Of a stretch of DNA of 11,160 nt, positions 1-6,347 are shown in pieces. The stretch comes from a bacterium (GTDB lineage: Bacteria > Patescibacteriota > Microgenomatia > JAUYPR01). A model generated the notes under the pieces. It saw only the letters and a program-made list of their open reading frames with translations. It was not told the origin of the DNA and searched no databases. A program made the position numbers and the translations under genes. The stretch is from positions 1-11,160 of the forward strand of contig JAUYPR010000001.1 in NCBI GenBank assembly GCA_030695785.1, read 5' to 3'. The stretch's first letter is position 1, and each line of letters opens with the position of its first letter.

Positions 1-59
1 TTCTCAAAAAACTCGAGGCGCTGCAAGAAGACCCCTCGCTCTCTCTTGACGGATTTTAG
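1..59 (+). CDS. Possible C-terminal tail of a + strand gene entering from the left (partial)
   Basis: Reading frame 3 is open from the window edge to a TAG at 57-59 and gives LKKLEALQEDPSLSLDGF, a charged, helix-like tail with ordinary codon use. The other two + frames give less protein-like, basic strings. If real, the gene is convergent with murI and ends about 95 bases from murI's stop. The 60-154 stretch shows no clear gene or terminator. Only 18 codons are visible, so the protein cannot be identified and the call is tentative. Confidence 0.35.
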   Translation, partial: LKKLEALQEDPSLSLDGF

Positions 60-154
60 CACAATGCTACTGTTTCCTTCGTCTTGATCGAGCGACGCGC
101 AGTATTCGTTCGTATTTCAAAGTGACAAATGAACACTCATCTATCCTCCGAAAA

Positions 155-961
155 TTACTCGGCAATGAAGAGTTGATCGATGGTGTAAGACGGAGAATCC
201 AATATTCCAATTTTTAGTAAGGAATCTTCAATCCTCTTTACGTCACCTGTAGTAAAAAATTGATGTGTGACATCAAACCTGTCCTCGCTCTTCTTTTTTT
301 GAGAGAGAACTCGTTGAACCTGTTGCGCGATCGCGAATCCAGAATCCATGATTATGACATCCGGGCCTAAAATTTCCTGCATACTTTCTCGAACAATAGG
401 GAAATGAGAACAGCCGAGAACGAAAACGTCAACCCCTGCTTCTTTGAAGGGTATGAGCTCTTCAAATAAAACATCTCTGAAAACAGTATCATTTGTCTTT
501 CCATCCTCAATCAATGGAACCAATCGATCTGTCCCGCGGACAATAATCTGGCAGTCACCTGCGAACTGCTGGATCAGTGTTTGATTATATCTACTTTCCG
601 CTGTTCGCCTTGTAGCAAGCATGCCGATAATTTTCTTTTTTGATTGTTGCACGGCAGGTTTAATAGCTGGAACGGTTCCAACAAACATAACTATGGGGAA
701 CTCTTTTCGTAACTTTTCAAGACAAATCACGGACATCGTGTTGCAAGCGAGAATAATAAGCTTGACGTTTTTCGACATAAGAAATTCCACCAAGCGTTTT
801 GTCAGAGAATAAATTTCGTCTTCAGACCGGGAACCGTATGGGCAATACTTCGAGTCCGCAATATACATCGTGGATACGTTTGGAGACTTCCGGACGATCT
901 CTCCCAAAATCGTTAATCCTCCAATTCCTGAATCAAGAACTCCAATCGGAGAGTGAGTCAT
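155..961 (-). CDS. murI: Glutamate racemase
   Basis: Converts L-glutamate to D-glutamate in the cytoplasm, without cofactor, for addition to the peptidoglycan stem peptide by MurD. The 268-aa length is normal for the family. Visible signatures, in order, are DSGIGG at residues 10-15, PYG at 41-43, the first catalytic cysteine in ACNT (Cys73), ATRRT at 116-120, and the second catalytic cysteine in GCSHFP (Cys184, with His186). The last motif is usually GCTHYP, so the T-to-S and Y-to-F changes are conservative. Both acid/base cysteines of the two-base racemase mechanism are present, so the enzyme should be active. The ATG at 961 puts DSGIGG at the usual distance from the N-terminus. The gene is transcribed away from the DUF378 gene and appears monocistronic in this window. 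Its presence implies that the organism makes its own peptidoglycan. Confidence 0.95.
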   Translation of the reverse strand: MTHSPIGVLDSGIGGLTILGEIVRKSPNVSTMYIADSKYCPYGSRSEDEIYSLTKRLVEFLMSKNVKLIILACNTMSVICLEKLRKEFPIVMFVGTVPAIKPAVQQSKKKIIGMLATRRTAESRYNQTLIQQFAGDCQIIVRGTDRLVPLIEDGKTNDTVFRDVLFEELIPFKEAGVDVFVLGCSHFPIVRESMQEILGPDVIIMDSGFAIAQQVQRVLSQKKKSEDRFDVTHQFFTTGDVKRIEDSLLKIGILDSPSYTIDQLFIAE

Positions 962-974
962 TTCTTTCTATCCT

Positions 975-980
975 ATTGTA
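975..980 (-). promoter_or_regulatory. Candidate -10 box for murI
   Basis: On the - strand TACAAT lies 13 bases before the murI ATG, which would place the transcript start about six bases upstream of the start codon. No good -35 hexamer is visible at 16-18 bases. A weak AGGA lies between the box and the ATG, too far upstream to be a typical ribosome site. This is a sequence match only. Confidence 0.35.
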
Positions 981-1003
981 CCTTTTTCATGAGAAACTCT
1001 CTC

Positions 1004-1033
1004 TTGACGCGTAGATGTCGAACTCTCTATACT
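1004..1033 (+). promoter_or_regulatory. Sigma-70-type promoter of the DUF378 gene
   Basis: TTGACG (1004-1009) and TATACT (1028-1033) are separated by 18 bases, each one mismatch from the housekeeping sigma consensus. The expected transcript start is near 1040, giving a leader of about 18 bases that contains only the ribosome binding site. This is the strongest promoter match on the + strand of the window. Confidence 0.75.
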
Positions 1034-1040
1034 GTGATTG

Positions 1041-1050
1041 AAAGGAGGTG
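1041..1050 (+). promoter_or_regulatory. Strong Shine-Dalgarno of the DUF378 gene
   Basis: AAAGGAGGTG is a long uninterrupted complement to the 3' end of 16S rRNA and sits nine bases (counted from GGAGG) before the ATG at 1058. It fixes the start codon. It stands out because most other genes in the window have little or no Shine-Dalgarno. Confidence 0.85.
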
Positions 1051-1057
1051 AGGGGAT

Positions 1058-1276
1058 ATGAACATGAAAGTTTTACACATGGTCGCGTTTACGCTTCTCT
1101 TGGTCGGCGCGCTGAATTGGGGCTTGGTTGGACTTTTCAACAACTTCAATCTTGTTGCAGCACTGTTAGGATCCTGGCCAGTGGTTGAACGCTTTGTCTA
1201 CATCCTTGTTGGCGCATCAGCAGTCTACGTGATCACAGCCCACAAGGCCGACTGCAAAATCTGCGGCGGGAAGTAA
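1058..1276 (+). CDS. DUF378 family small membrane protein
   Basis: A 72-aa protein with two predicted membrane helices, about residues 6-28 and 44-62. The first carries the GALNWGLVG signature (residues 17-25) typical of DUF378. The biochemical role of the family is not established. The C-terminus has a CKIC pair (Cys66, Cys69), a possible metal-binding or redox pair. I believe cysteine-ended versions occur in Patescibacteria, but this could not be checked here. The start is decided by the perfect Shine-Dalgarno at 1041-1050, and with the near-consensus promoter upstream the gene should be highly expressed. The LytR_C gene begins 33 bases downstream and may be partly co-transcribed. Confidence 0.9.
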   Translation: MNMKVLHMVAFTLLLVGALNWGLVGLFNNFNLVAALLGSWPVVERFVYILVGASAVYVITAHKADCKICGGK

Positions 1277-1292
1277 GGAGAAGGAGCGGTCA

Positions 1293-1301
1293 TGCTATGA
1301 T
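1293..1301 (+). promoter_or_regulatory. Candidate extended -10 element for the LytR_C gene
   Basis: TGCTATGAT (TGn plus TATGAT) ends eight bases before the ATG at 1310, so a transcript from it would start within a base or two of the start codon. There is no convincing -35. The only Shine-Dalgarno-like bases (AAGGAG copies at 1275-1286) are too far from 1310 to serve that start. This is either a leaderless promoter or a chance match; read-through from the DUF378 promoter is also possible. Confidence 0.4.
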
Positions 1302-1309
1302 AGCCTCAA

Positions 1310-1882
1310 ATGAATCCAAACCGTCAGTCAACCAACCTGCCGGATAATGCTGATGACCTTTTTGATGACGAACTCTCTCCAACATCTCAATCCGCGCTGC
1401 GATTCCGCCGAGGGCTATCGCGACGAATTTTTGTGCTGATCGGTTTTTGCATTGTTTTTCTCATCTTGGTTTTAAGTCTGCTGCTGTTTTTGAAAACCAG
1501 GGGACCGAAAACACTGACCCCCGCACAGCCACCTATTGTGCAAACATTGCCAGAGGACGTCCGGCGCGCCACGCCAATTCCAACGACGTCCGCTGAACCA
1601 ATGGACGTTTCCACGCTCCGTGTGCGCGTGCTGAATGGCTCCGGTATCCCGGGCGAAGCATGGAAAGTCAAATCAGTTCTTGAGGAAAACGGGTTTGCTG
1701 GTGTCGAGGCCACGAACGCGGCGAGTTTTGATATGACGAATACCGAAATTCGCACCAAGTCGACGGCTGCAAAAGCAGTGGTTGACCGCATCATCAAACT
1801 CCTTGTCGGGCGAACGGTCACTACAGGAGGAAAGCTTGATGACACTGCTCTTATTGATGTGGAAATTATTGTCGGACCCTAA
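1310..1882 (+). CDS. Membrane-anchored LytR_C domain protein
   Basis: A 190-aa protein in three parts: an acidic, polar cytoplasmic N-terminus (1-38), one membrane helix (about 40-61) preceded by arginines, which predicts N-in/C-out, and a proline- and threonine-rich linker (about 65-100) leading to a C-terminal LytR_C-like domain (about 102-188). That domain carries RVRVLNGSGIPG (residues 104-115), the hallmark of the domain found at the end of LytR/CpsA/Psr envelope proteins. There is no LCP catalytic domain, so it is probably not a glycopolymer ligase; stand-alone TM-plus-LytR_C proteins are of unknown role, presumably cell-wall associated. A stop codon at 1301-1303 in the same frame makes 1310 the first possible ATG. 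Its last 17 bases overlap the end of the gene on the opposite strand. Confidence 0.82.
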   Translation: MNPNRQSTNLPDNADDLFDDELSPTSQSALRFRRGLSRRIFVLIGFCIVFLILVLSLLLFLKTRGPKTLTPAQPPIVQTLPEDVRRATPIPTTSAEPMDVSTLRVRVLNGSGIPGEAWKVKSVLEENGFAGVEATNAASFDMTNTEIRTKSTAAKAVVDRIIKLLVGRTVTTGGKLDDTALIDVEIIVGP

Positions 1883-2504
1883 TACCCCGTGCCGCTTCGA
1901 CACATTGCACAAAACACCGTCCTGTCGAAAGAAGCACATCTATATATGTTCCAAGATATTGTCGTGCAATGATATCCGCTTGATACACGTCGGCAAACGC
2001 CTGTTCCGACCCAAAGAAAAATCCCAAAGATTTGTGGGTTTGTAAAAGCGCGGTGACGCGTGTTGTTGTTGCCGCATCGTCAAAAAATCGGCTGCTGGTT
2101 TTTGGAGGTAAACGACGTTCCAAAGCGACCCGGTCGATCTTGAGTGGTGTCCCATTGAAAACAACATCAATCCGATCAAGCATCGCCGATGTCGACCATG
2201 GAGAAGCAAAAGTCGACTCAATCTCCGTCGAAATAGATGCGGCCATCGCGCTCGCCACCGCATCTAAACACAGCGTACGGTTCTCGGGAGAAAGCTGGCG
2301 CATCAGATCTTCAGGAGCCATTGCAACTGCAGACCTACTCCATGCGTGGAACATATCGTAGAGCCGCCGGTGTGCCTCGTCATACACAATCCGAGACAGC
2401 GCCACTGTTGAGGAAGAAATGTGTTCCAGCTGACGCCGACGTTGAATGTGCTCCACCATGTCGGGGATGTGTTTGTTATCAAGGATCCAGAGACGTTCTG
2501 TCAT
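1866..2504 (-). CDS. Hypothetical protein, soluble, mostly helical
   Basis: A 212-aa protein with no signal peptide or membrane segment and no motif I can assign to a family. It is rich in Ala, Arg, Ser and Thr and looks largely alpha-helical, with an arginine cluster (RRR, residues 22-24) near the N-terminus. It is the last gene of the four-gene - strand block, starting 62 bases after the secreted protein's stop. A TATAAT 12 bases before its ATG suggests that it also has its own promoter. Its 3' end overlaps the LytR_C gene tail to tail by 17 bases. The frame is open throughout and the competing + strand frames are short, which supports it as a real gene of unknown function. Confidence 0.75.
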   Translation of the reverse strand: MTERLWILDNKHIPDMVEHIQRRRQLEHISSSTVALSRIVYDEAHRRLYDMFHAWSRSAVAMAPEDLMRQLSPENRTLCLDAVASAMAASISTEIESTFASPWSTSAMLDRIDVVFNGTPLKIDRVALERRLPPKTSSRFFDDAATTTRVTALLQTHKSLGFFFGSEQAFADVYQADIIARQYLGTYIDVLLSTGRCFVQCVEAARGIRVRQ

Positions 2505-2516
2505 AGCTCATCGCAT

Positions 2517-2545
2517 ATTATACTAATTATGGCCGCAGGACATAA
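2517..2545 (-). promoter_or_regulatory. Candidate internal promoter for the 212-aa gene
   Basis: On the - strand a perfect TATAAT (2522 to 2517) is followed by 12 bases and the ATG at 2504. A weak -35 (TTATGT, 2545 to 2540) lies at a 17-base spacing. The predicted leader is only about five bases, too short for a Shine-Dalgarno. The -10 match is good and the -35 poor. Confidence 0.42.
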
Positions 2546-2564
2546 CATGATAATTGAGAAGAGA

Positions 2565-2576
2565 GTTCAATTGAAC
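2565..2576. repeat. 12-base perfect palindrome over the stop of the secreted-protein gene
   Basis: GTTCAATTGAAC reads identically on both strands and spans the TGA stop (2567-2569) of the gene on the - strand. It has no loop or T-run, so it is not an intrinsic terminator. It could be a dimeric-regulator site just upstream of the 212-aa gene's promoter, or simply chance. Confidence 0.3.
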
Positions 2577-3127
2577 GTGATGGACAAAAGCAGTTGCGTC
2601 AGCTCCTCATACACATCGTCTCCGCGGTCGAGCCACAAAAAACGGTAGACGTGTATGCCAACGGCATAGTAGTTTCCTGCGAATGTCAGAAATGCAGGCT
2701 CCTTCCCTTCCTCGGGAAATCCGATCACGCGGAGCGCGTCTGTTGTGTTCCCGAGTTTGACCGCTGGTTTCTCTGTAACCAATTCATATGGAAACGATCC
2801 TTTTTTTCGATACGACGCAAATGTTTCATCCAGCCAATCTACGACCAGCAACCGTTTGGGATTCTCATACACGATGAGGACGAACCCGCCTTGTTTTTGG
2901 TTGGGGAGTGTGAAGACGAAATCTATATTGCGCTCGTTCGTCTCTTTATCGACAACGCGTTCATCAATTTTGACCGACCAACTCTCAGGAATGGAAAACG
3001 TCAGCCCGAGGCGCGCGTTCGCGTAATACGAGGTATTTGGTGTCGAGGATGGACGCGTGGCCATTTGTGCGCGAATAATCATACCCGTTGGAATGAGTAG
3101 ACAAAGCAGGACGAGGAACCGCCACAT
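2567..3127 (-). CDS. Secreted protein with PsbP-like look
   Basis: A 186-aa protein with an N-terminal export signal: Arg3, a hydrophobic stretch at residues 4-18, and a possible cleavage site after IRA at 20. The remainder is a compact beta-rich domain (about 34-184) opening with YYANARLGLTFSIPESW, a pattern common in PsbP-like and related extracytoplasmic folds in which an aromatic and Asn precede a G-x-x-F-x-x-P-x-x-W strand. The specific function is unknown. The start at 3127 gives a full signal peptide but lies 143 bases inside the upstream 882-aa gene in another frame. Internal ATGs at codons 16 and 22 would shorten the overlap but destroy the signal, so 3127 is preferred. Third gene of the - strand block. 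Confidence 0.78.
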   Translation of the reverse strand: MWRFLVLLCLLIPTGMIIRAQMATRPSSTPNTSYYANARLGLTFSIPESWSVKIDERVVDKETNERNIDFVFTLPNQKQGGFVLIVYENPKRLLVVDWLDETFASYRKKGSFPYELVTEKPAVKLGNTTDALRVIGFPEEGKEPAFLTFAGNYYAVGIHVYRFLWLDRGDDVYEELTQLLLSITFN

Positions 3128-5633
3128 ACGCTGAGTCTACCAAAGAATCGGGCGCCGCATCTTCCCCGGGAGAAAGTTTGGCAAGAATAGTAGTTTCCAC
3201 GAGCCGCGCCACCTCCACTCCACGCATCAGTGTCTCCACGATCCACTTCTTTTCTCCGCCAAATTTTGCAAGCATCACGTTAGACGATTGGGCCAGTGTC
3301 CGCGCGATTTGACTTGCTTGACTGACGTTTTTCCGCACCTCGTCAATGGTGGTCAAAAGTTCCGACCGCTTCTTCTCATGCACATCCAATGACCCAACAA
3401 TCTCTTGATAGTGCGTGAGCGCAATGCATAATCCGAATCCAGCGGCCGCGTCTGTTTCAAGCTCGGGGGCGTTCAAAAACCCGTATACCACGCCGCCGGG
3501 ATATCGAACGCGATCAGCCTGTTTTTGCAGTGTGGTTTGGAACGACGCGGAGGCCGAGCGCGAAGTATTGACGCGGTTGAGCAATGCTTGACGTTCTTGT
3601 TCAATCTGGACGAGGAGTGCTTCCGCCTGTTTTAACCCACTATCTGCTAACCCAAGCATATTTTCCTGCACCGTCGATTCTTTTGCCGCGCTCACCACGA
3701 CGTCAAGATCAAAGAGCTTCTGTGCGAGTGCTTGATCAAATCCATTGAAATTTGGCGTACTCAAAAGTTTTGCCGCAACTTTTCCTGCGCGCTCCACAAG
3801 TGCCGATTGCCGCACGCCGTGTTCTTCCAAGAGTTTTGCCATTGCCTCATTCTGCGCATGAATCTTTTCCTGGTGTATCCGATACGCTTCTTGTTCGGCA
3901 TCCAACCGTGCGATTTCTGGACGACTGATCTTTTGCTGATGGAGATACGATTCTGCGTTCAGGTTATTGTGAATCATCTGCGCATAGTTCAGGTGGTTGT
4001 GGAATGCGTTCAGATCACCCACCCACAAGGCGGCGCGCGCTTTGTCAATTGCCTTAGTGCCATCGAAGATTGATTGCGTCCACGCCACTTCACGATCATC
4101 TGGAACGATTGCTTTCAACCGACCCTCATCTCGCGCTTCGTCTATGCGTTTGGCACGAGCAACAAAGTTGCGTCGAAGTTTTGTCGTCTGCTTTTGGAGC
4201 TCAAGCATCTTTGCGCGGCTTATGAATATTGATGGTTTCTCAACCGTTGCCGCAGCTGGAACCGGTGTGAGCATCACTGGAATAAACATGGACACCAATT
4301 TTTCTTGGAGATCAGACACAAATGCATCGCTTTCTGCAGCCGATGGAATCACGCTGCGAAAAGCCTTCGTTCCAGATCGAATCATTTGATCTGCACGCAA
4401 CTTTAGTATCGCCAGCACCCCCAACACGGACGGGAATGCGGCAGCCGCAATAATCTGTCTGGAGATTGAACGGTCAAGAGTGGCTTGATTGAGAAGTTGT
4501 GTCTGTCGATGTGCTTCAACGAAATGATCAATTTTCTCGCCGACCTCGGCAATTCCATCATCAAAGATTTGTTGCGTCCGCACCCACATCGGGCCGAAAA
4601 ATTGGCGTTCATAAATCGCGTTTGGATCTTTGGACTCAAATACCATCATTGGTTGACGACCTTTTGGTGATGCTTTCTTTTGCACCAGCTCCCCTACCAA
4701 TGCACGGAGGACTTCCCCGGCACGCTGCAACCGCATCTGGGGAAACCACCGGCGCGCCATCAATTCATATGTACCTAAGACCGTTGCGGCTGAAAGGATC
4801 GGTGAAGACCGAATGGTATCAACTGCTACCCAGGGAACAGCAATCGCGGTTGCAAGTGCTTGGACGAAAGGCGGGTCAATGTTCCTTGGTTGTTCAACGA
4901 CGTGCCGCATAAACGCTGGGGCTGGAGTCTCAACCAGCTCTGAAAATTTAACCGTATCGAGCGGTGGAGCCGGTGCTTGTACTGACGGAGGAAGTGCTTG
5001 TCCTGACAAAGGAAGGGCTTGCCGTTTTTGTTCCGAAAAATTCCAAATTTTCTGCAAGACTTCGACCGTATGCGATTGATTCAATCCATCTTCGGTGTTT
5101 CGATAAAAATCTTTTCGATTCCAAAGATGATACACAAATGGAGCCATCTCTGTATCAAATCCATCCTTATACAGCAACCCGTTGAGTCGTATTCCAGCAT
5201 CAACCTGGAAAATTTCCTGTGGCTTCATGTTGTGTTTTGCAGGGTCTTTGATATTTGAGATCCAAACCACTAATGCATCATCTGCCAACTGAATATCCCC
5301 AGGTACTTGGGACACGAGTTCTTCGTTCATGTATCGAAGATTTTTGGTGTCTTTTGAACGCTGCGTCTCGGGGTATGGAATGGCACCGTTCCACAAAAGA
5401 ATTTTTGTCCTGATCCCGGCCGAGGCAAACTTCGCCTCAACATCTTCGAATTCTTCCATTGCGTCTTGCCCCACTGCTTCTTCAGTTGTTTTATATGTTT
5501 CTACTTCGGGAATTGCAGGCTCTGCTTGAGCTCGCTCGCGACGAGCAAGTAATCCGATGGATGCTATCCCTGCGACAAGAGCGGTCAGCATGCCGCGGCG
5601 GGGGATTGTTAGATTCGATTCGGGAGTCTTCAT
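2985..5633 (-). CDS. Large exported protein with Tat-like signal, unknown function
   Basis: From the ATG at 5633 it is 882 aa. Residues 11-38 form a Tat-type signal: PRRGML (twin Arg at 12-13), a moderately hydrophobic core, then AQA before a likely cut after residue 37. A mixed domain follows (about 40-205), then a Pro/Gln-rich linker with the imperfect repeat QALPLSGQALPPSVQ (about 206-220), hydrophobic stretches at about 257-287 and 394-411, and a long charged, helical, coiled-coil-like region (about 471-819). I recognise no catalytic motif or known family. A GTG at 5666, directly abutting the upstream TAA, would add 11 residues before the signal; the ATG gives a normal signal and is preferred. 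Neither start has a good Shine-Dalgarno. Its last 47 codons overlap the next gene in a different frame. It lies 33 bases after the single-TM protein, so the two are probably co-transcribed. Confidence 0.82.
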   Translation of the reverse strand: MKTPESNLTIPRRGMLTALVAGIASIGLLARRERAQAEPAIPEVETYKTTEEAVGQDAMEEFEDVEAKFASAGIRTKILLWNGAIPYPETQRSKDTKNLRYMNEELVSQVPGDIQLADDALVVWISNIKDPAKHNMKPQEIFQVDAGIRLNGLLYKDGFDTEMAPFVYHLWNRKDFYRNTEDGLNQSHTVEVLQKIWNFSEQKRQALPLSGQALPPSVQAPAPPLDTVKFSELVETPAPAFMRHVVEQPRNIDPPFVQALATAIAVPWVAVDTIRSSPILSAATVLGTYELMARRWFPQMRLQRAGEVLRALVGELVQKKASPKGRQPMMVFESKDPNAIYERQFFGPMWVRTQQIFDDGIAEVGEKIDHFVEAHRQTQLLNQATLDRSISRQIIAAAAFPSVLGVLAILKLRADQMIRSGTKAFRSVIPSAAESDAFVSDLQEKLVSMFIPVMLTPVPAAATVEKPSIFISRAKMLELQKQTTKLRRNFVARAKRIDEARDEGRLKAIVPDDREVAWTQSIFDGTKAIDKARAALWVGDLNAFHNHLNYAQMIHNNLNAESYLHQQKISRPEIARLDAEQEAYRIHQEKIHAQNEAMAKLLEEHGVRQSALVERAGKVAAKLLSTPNFNGFDQALAQKLFDLDVVVSAAKESTVQENMLGLADSGLKQAEALLVQIEQERQALLNRVNTSRSASASFQTTLQKQADRVRYPGGVVYGFLNAPELETDAAAGFGLCIALTHYQEIVGSLDVHEKKRSELLTTIDEVRKNVSQASQIARTLAQSSNVMLAKFGGEKKWIVETLMRGVEVARLVETTILAKLSPGEDAAPDSLVDSAYVAVPRPALSTHSNGYDYSRTNGHASILDTKYLVLRERAPRADVFHS

Positions 5634-5666
5634 GGATCCGGGGCAGGAATAACCGATAGTATACAC

Positions 5667-6275
5667 TTACGTAGCACTTGGTGTCAACTGCATGGGCATG
5701 ACTTGGAGCTGACCGTCAGGAAGTGGCAAAATGTGAAAATGGCGAATCACCTTACTGTCAGGATGTTCAAATGTAATCATCCATCGATACTGTTTAGAAA
5801 ACGTTGGGAGCAAAATATCCTCTTTGTCATTTGGGAGAGACACCATTGCGCGTACCATCGGCTCTGGATCCTTCCCGTTTGCGAGCGGCAGTTCATACCG
5901 TGACAATAGAATGCCTGTCTTTCGTCTATCAACTTCAAACTCACCGCCGTTCGTGACAAATGGAGCACGATCATGACTCGCGGTAAAACGTCCTTTTGGC
6001 AAAAGTTCCTCTGACTGCCGCACTCGCCACCCCTCAATTGAGGTTTTTGACCAGCGATTGGGAAGAGGTTCCGGAAGCGGTTCGAACTGTTGCTCGGACA
6101 ACTGCTCTTCTATCTTCAGCAATTTCAAATTTGTCCCAAACACTGCACCCACAAAAGCGAACAGCCCAACCCAAAGAAACTCCCGTGGCGTCCATGAAGT
6201 AGCCAGATTGAGTCCTGGTTTATGGCGAAGCACCCAAAATCGTTTTGGTACCCCTTGATGCCTTTCTTCATTCAT
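5667..6275 (-). CDS. Single-pass membrane protein, unknown function
   Basis: A 202-aa protein with a basic N-terminus (Lys11, Arg12, Arg17, Lys19, Arg31), one membrane helix at about 32-51 and an outside C-terminal portion of about 150 residues, predicting N-in/C-out topology. The outer part starts with a Glu/Pro-rich spacer (QQFEPLPEPLP, about 62-72) and then looks beta-rich. No family motif was recognised. It heads the four-gene - strand block and has the best promoter of the window directly in front of its ATG, with only six bases between the -10 box and the start codon. The next gene's first possible start abuts its stop. Its proximity to a Tat-signal protein and a secreted protein suggests that all act at the cell envelope. 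Confidence 0.8.
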   Translation of the reverse strand: MNEERHQGVPKRFWVLRHKPGLNLATSWTPREFLWVGLFAFVGAVFGTNLKLLKIEEQLSEQQFEPLPEPLPNRWSKTSIEGWRVRQSEELLPKGRFTASHDRAPFVTNGGEFEVDRRKTGILLSRYELPLANGKDPEPMVRAMVSLPNDKEDILLPTFSKQYRWMITFEHPDSKVIRHFHILPLPDGQLQVMPMQLTPSAT

Positions 6276-6281
6276 TCTATT

Positions 6282-6310
6282 ATTATATCGCTTCCCCTGA
6301 GAAAATGCAA
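6282..6310 (-). promoter_or_regulatory. Promoter of the four-gene - strand block, predicted leaderless
   Basis: On the - strand TTGCAT (6310 to 6305), a 17-base spacer and a perfect TATAAT (6287 to 6282) are followed by six bases (AATAGA) and then the ATG at 6275. A transcript starting at the usual distance from the -10 box would begin on or next to the A of the ATG, leaving no room for a ribosome binding site. Confidence 0.8.
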
Positions 6311-6324
6311 GTACTATAGGGCTA

Positions 6325-6333
6325 TGATATAAG
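6325..6333 (+). promoter_or_regulatory. Candidate extended -10 element on the + strand
   Basis: TGATATAAG (TGn plus TATAAG) could start a rightward transcript near 6340, just before a 40-codon ORF at 6348. There is no clear -35. It lies next to the leftward promoter at 6282-6310, and the region is AT-rich, so chance is possible. Confidence 0.33.
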
Positions 6334-6347
6334 ACTAGCGCGTGCAG

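Noticed and set aside
1387..1845. 152-aa open frame antisense to the LytR_C gene
   Set aside because: It is a Ser/Thr/Arg-rich shadow with no motif. The + strand gene has a clear TM helix and LytR_C signature.
1896..1929. TTCGACA / TGTCGAA inverted repeat as a terminator for the LytR_C gene
   Set aside because: It is a seven-base stem with a 20-base loop and no T-run, inside the coding sequence of the opposing gene.
2594..3100. 168-aa + strand frame opposite the secreted-protein gene
   Set aside because: There is no start context or recognisable motif, and it lies fully over two - strand genes with signal peptides.
5634..5666. GTG start at 5666 for the large exported protein
   Set aside because: It would place 11 uncharged residues before a normal signal peptide. 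It remains possible because it abuts the upstream stop codon, but the ATG at 5633 fits better.
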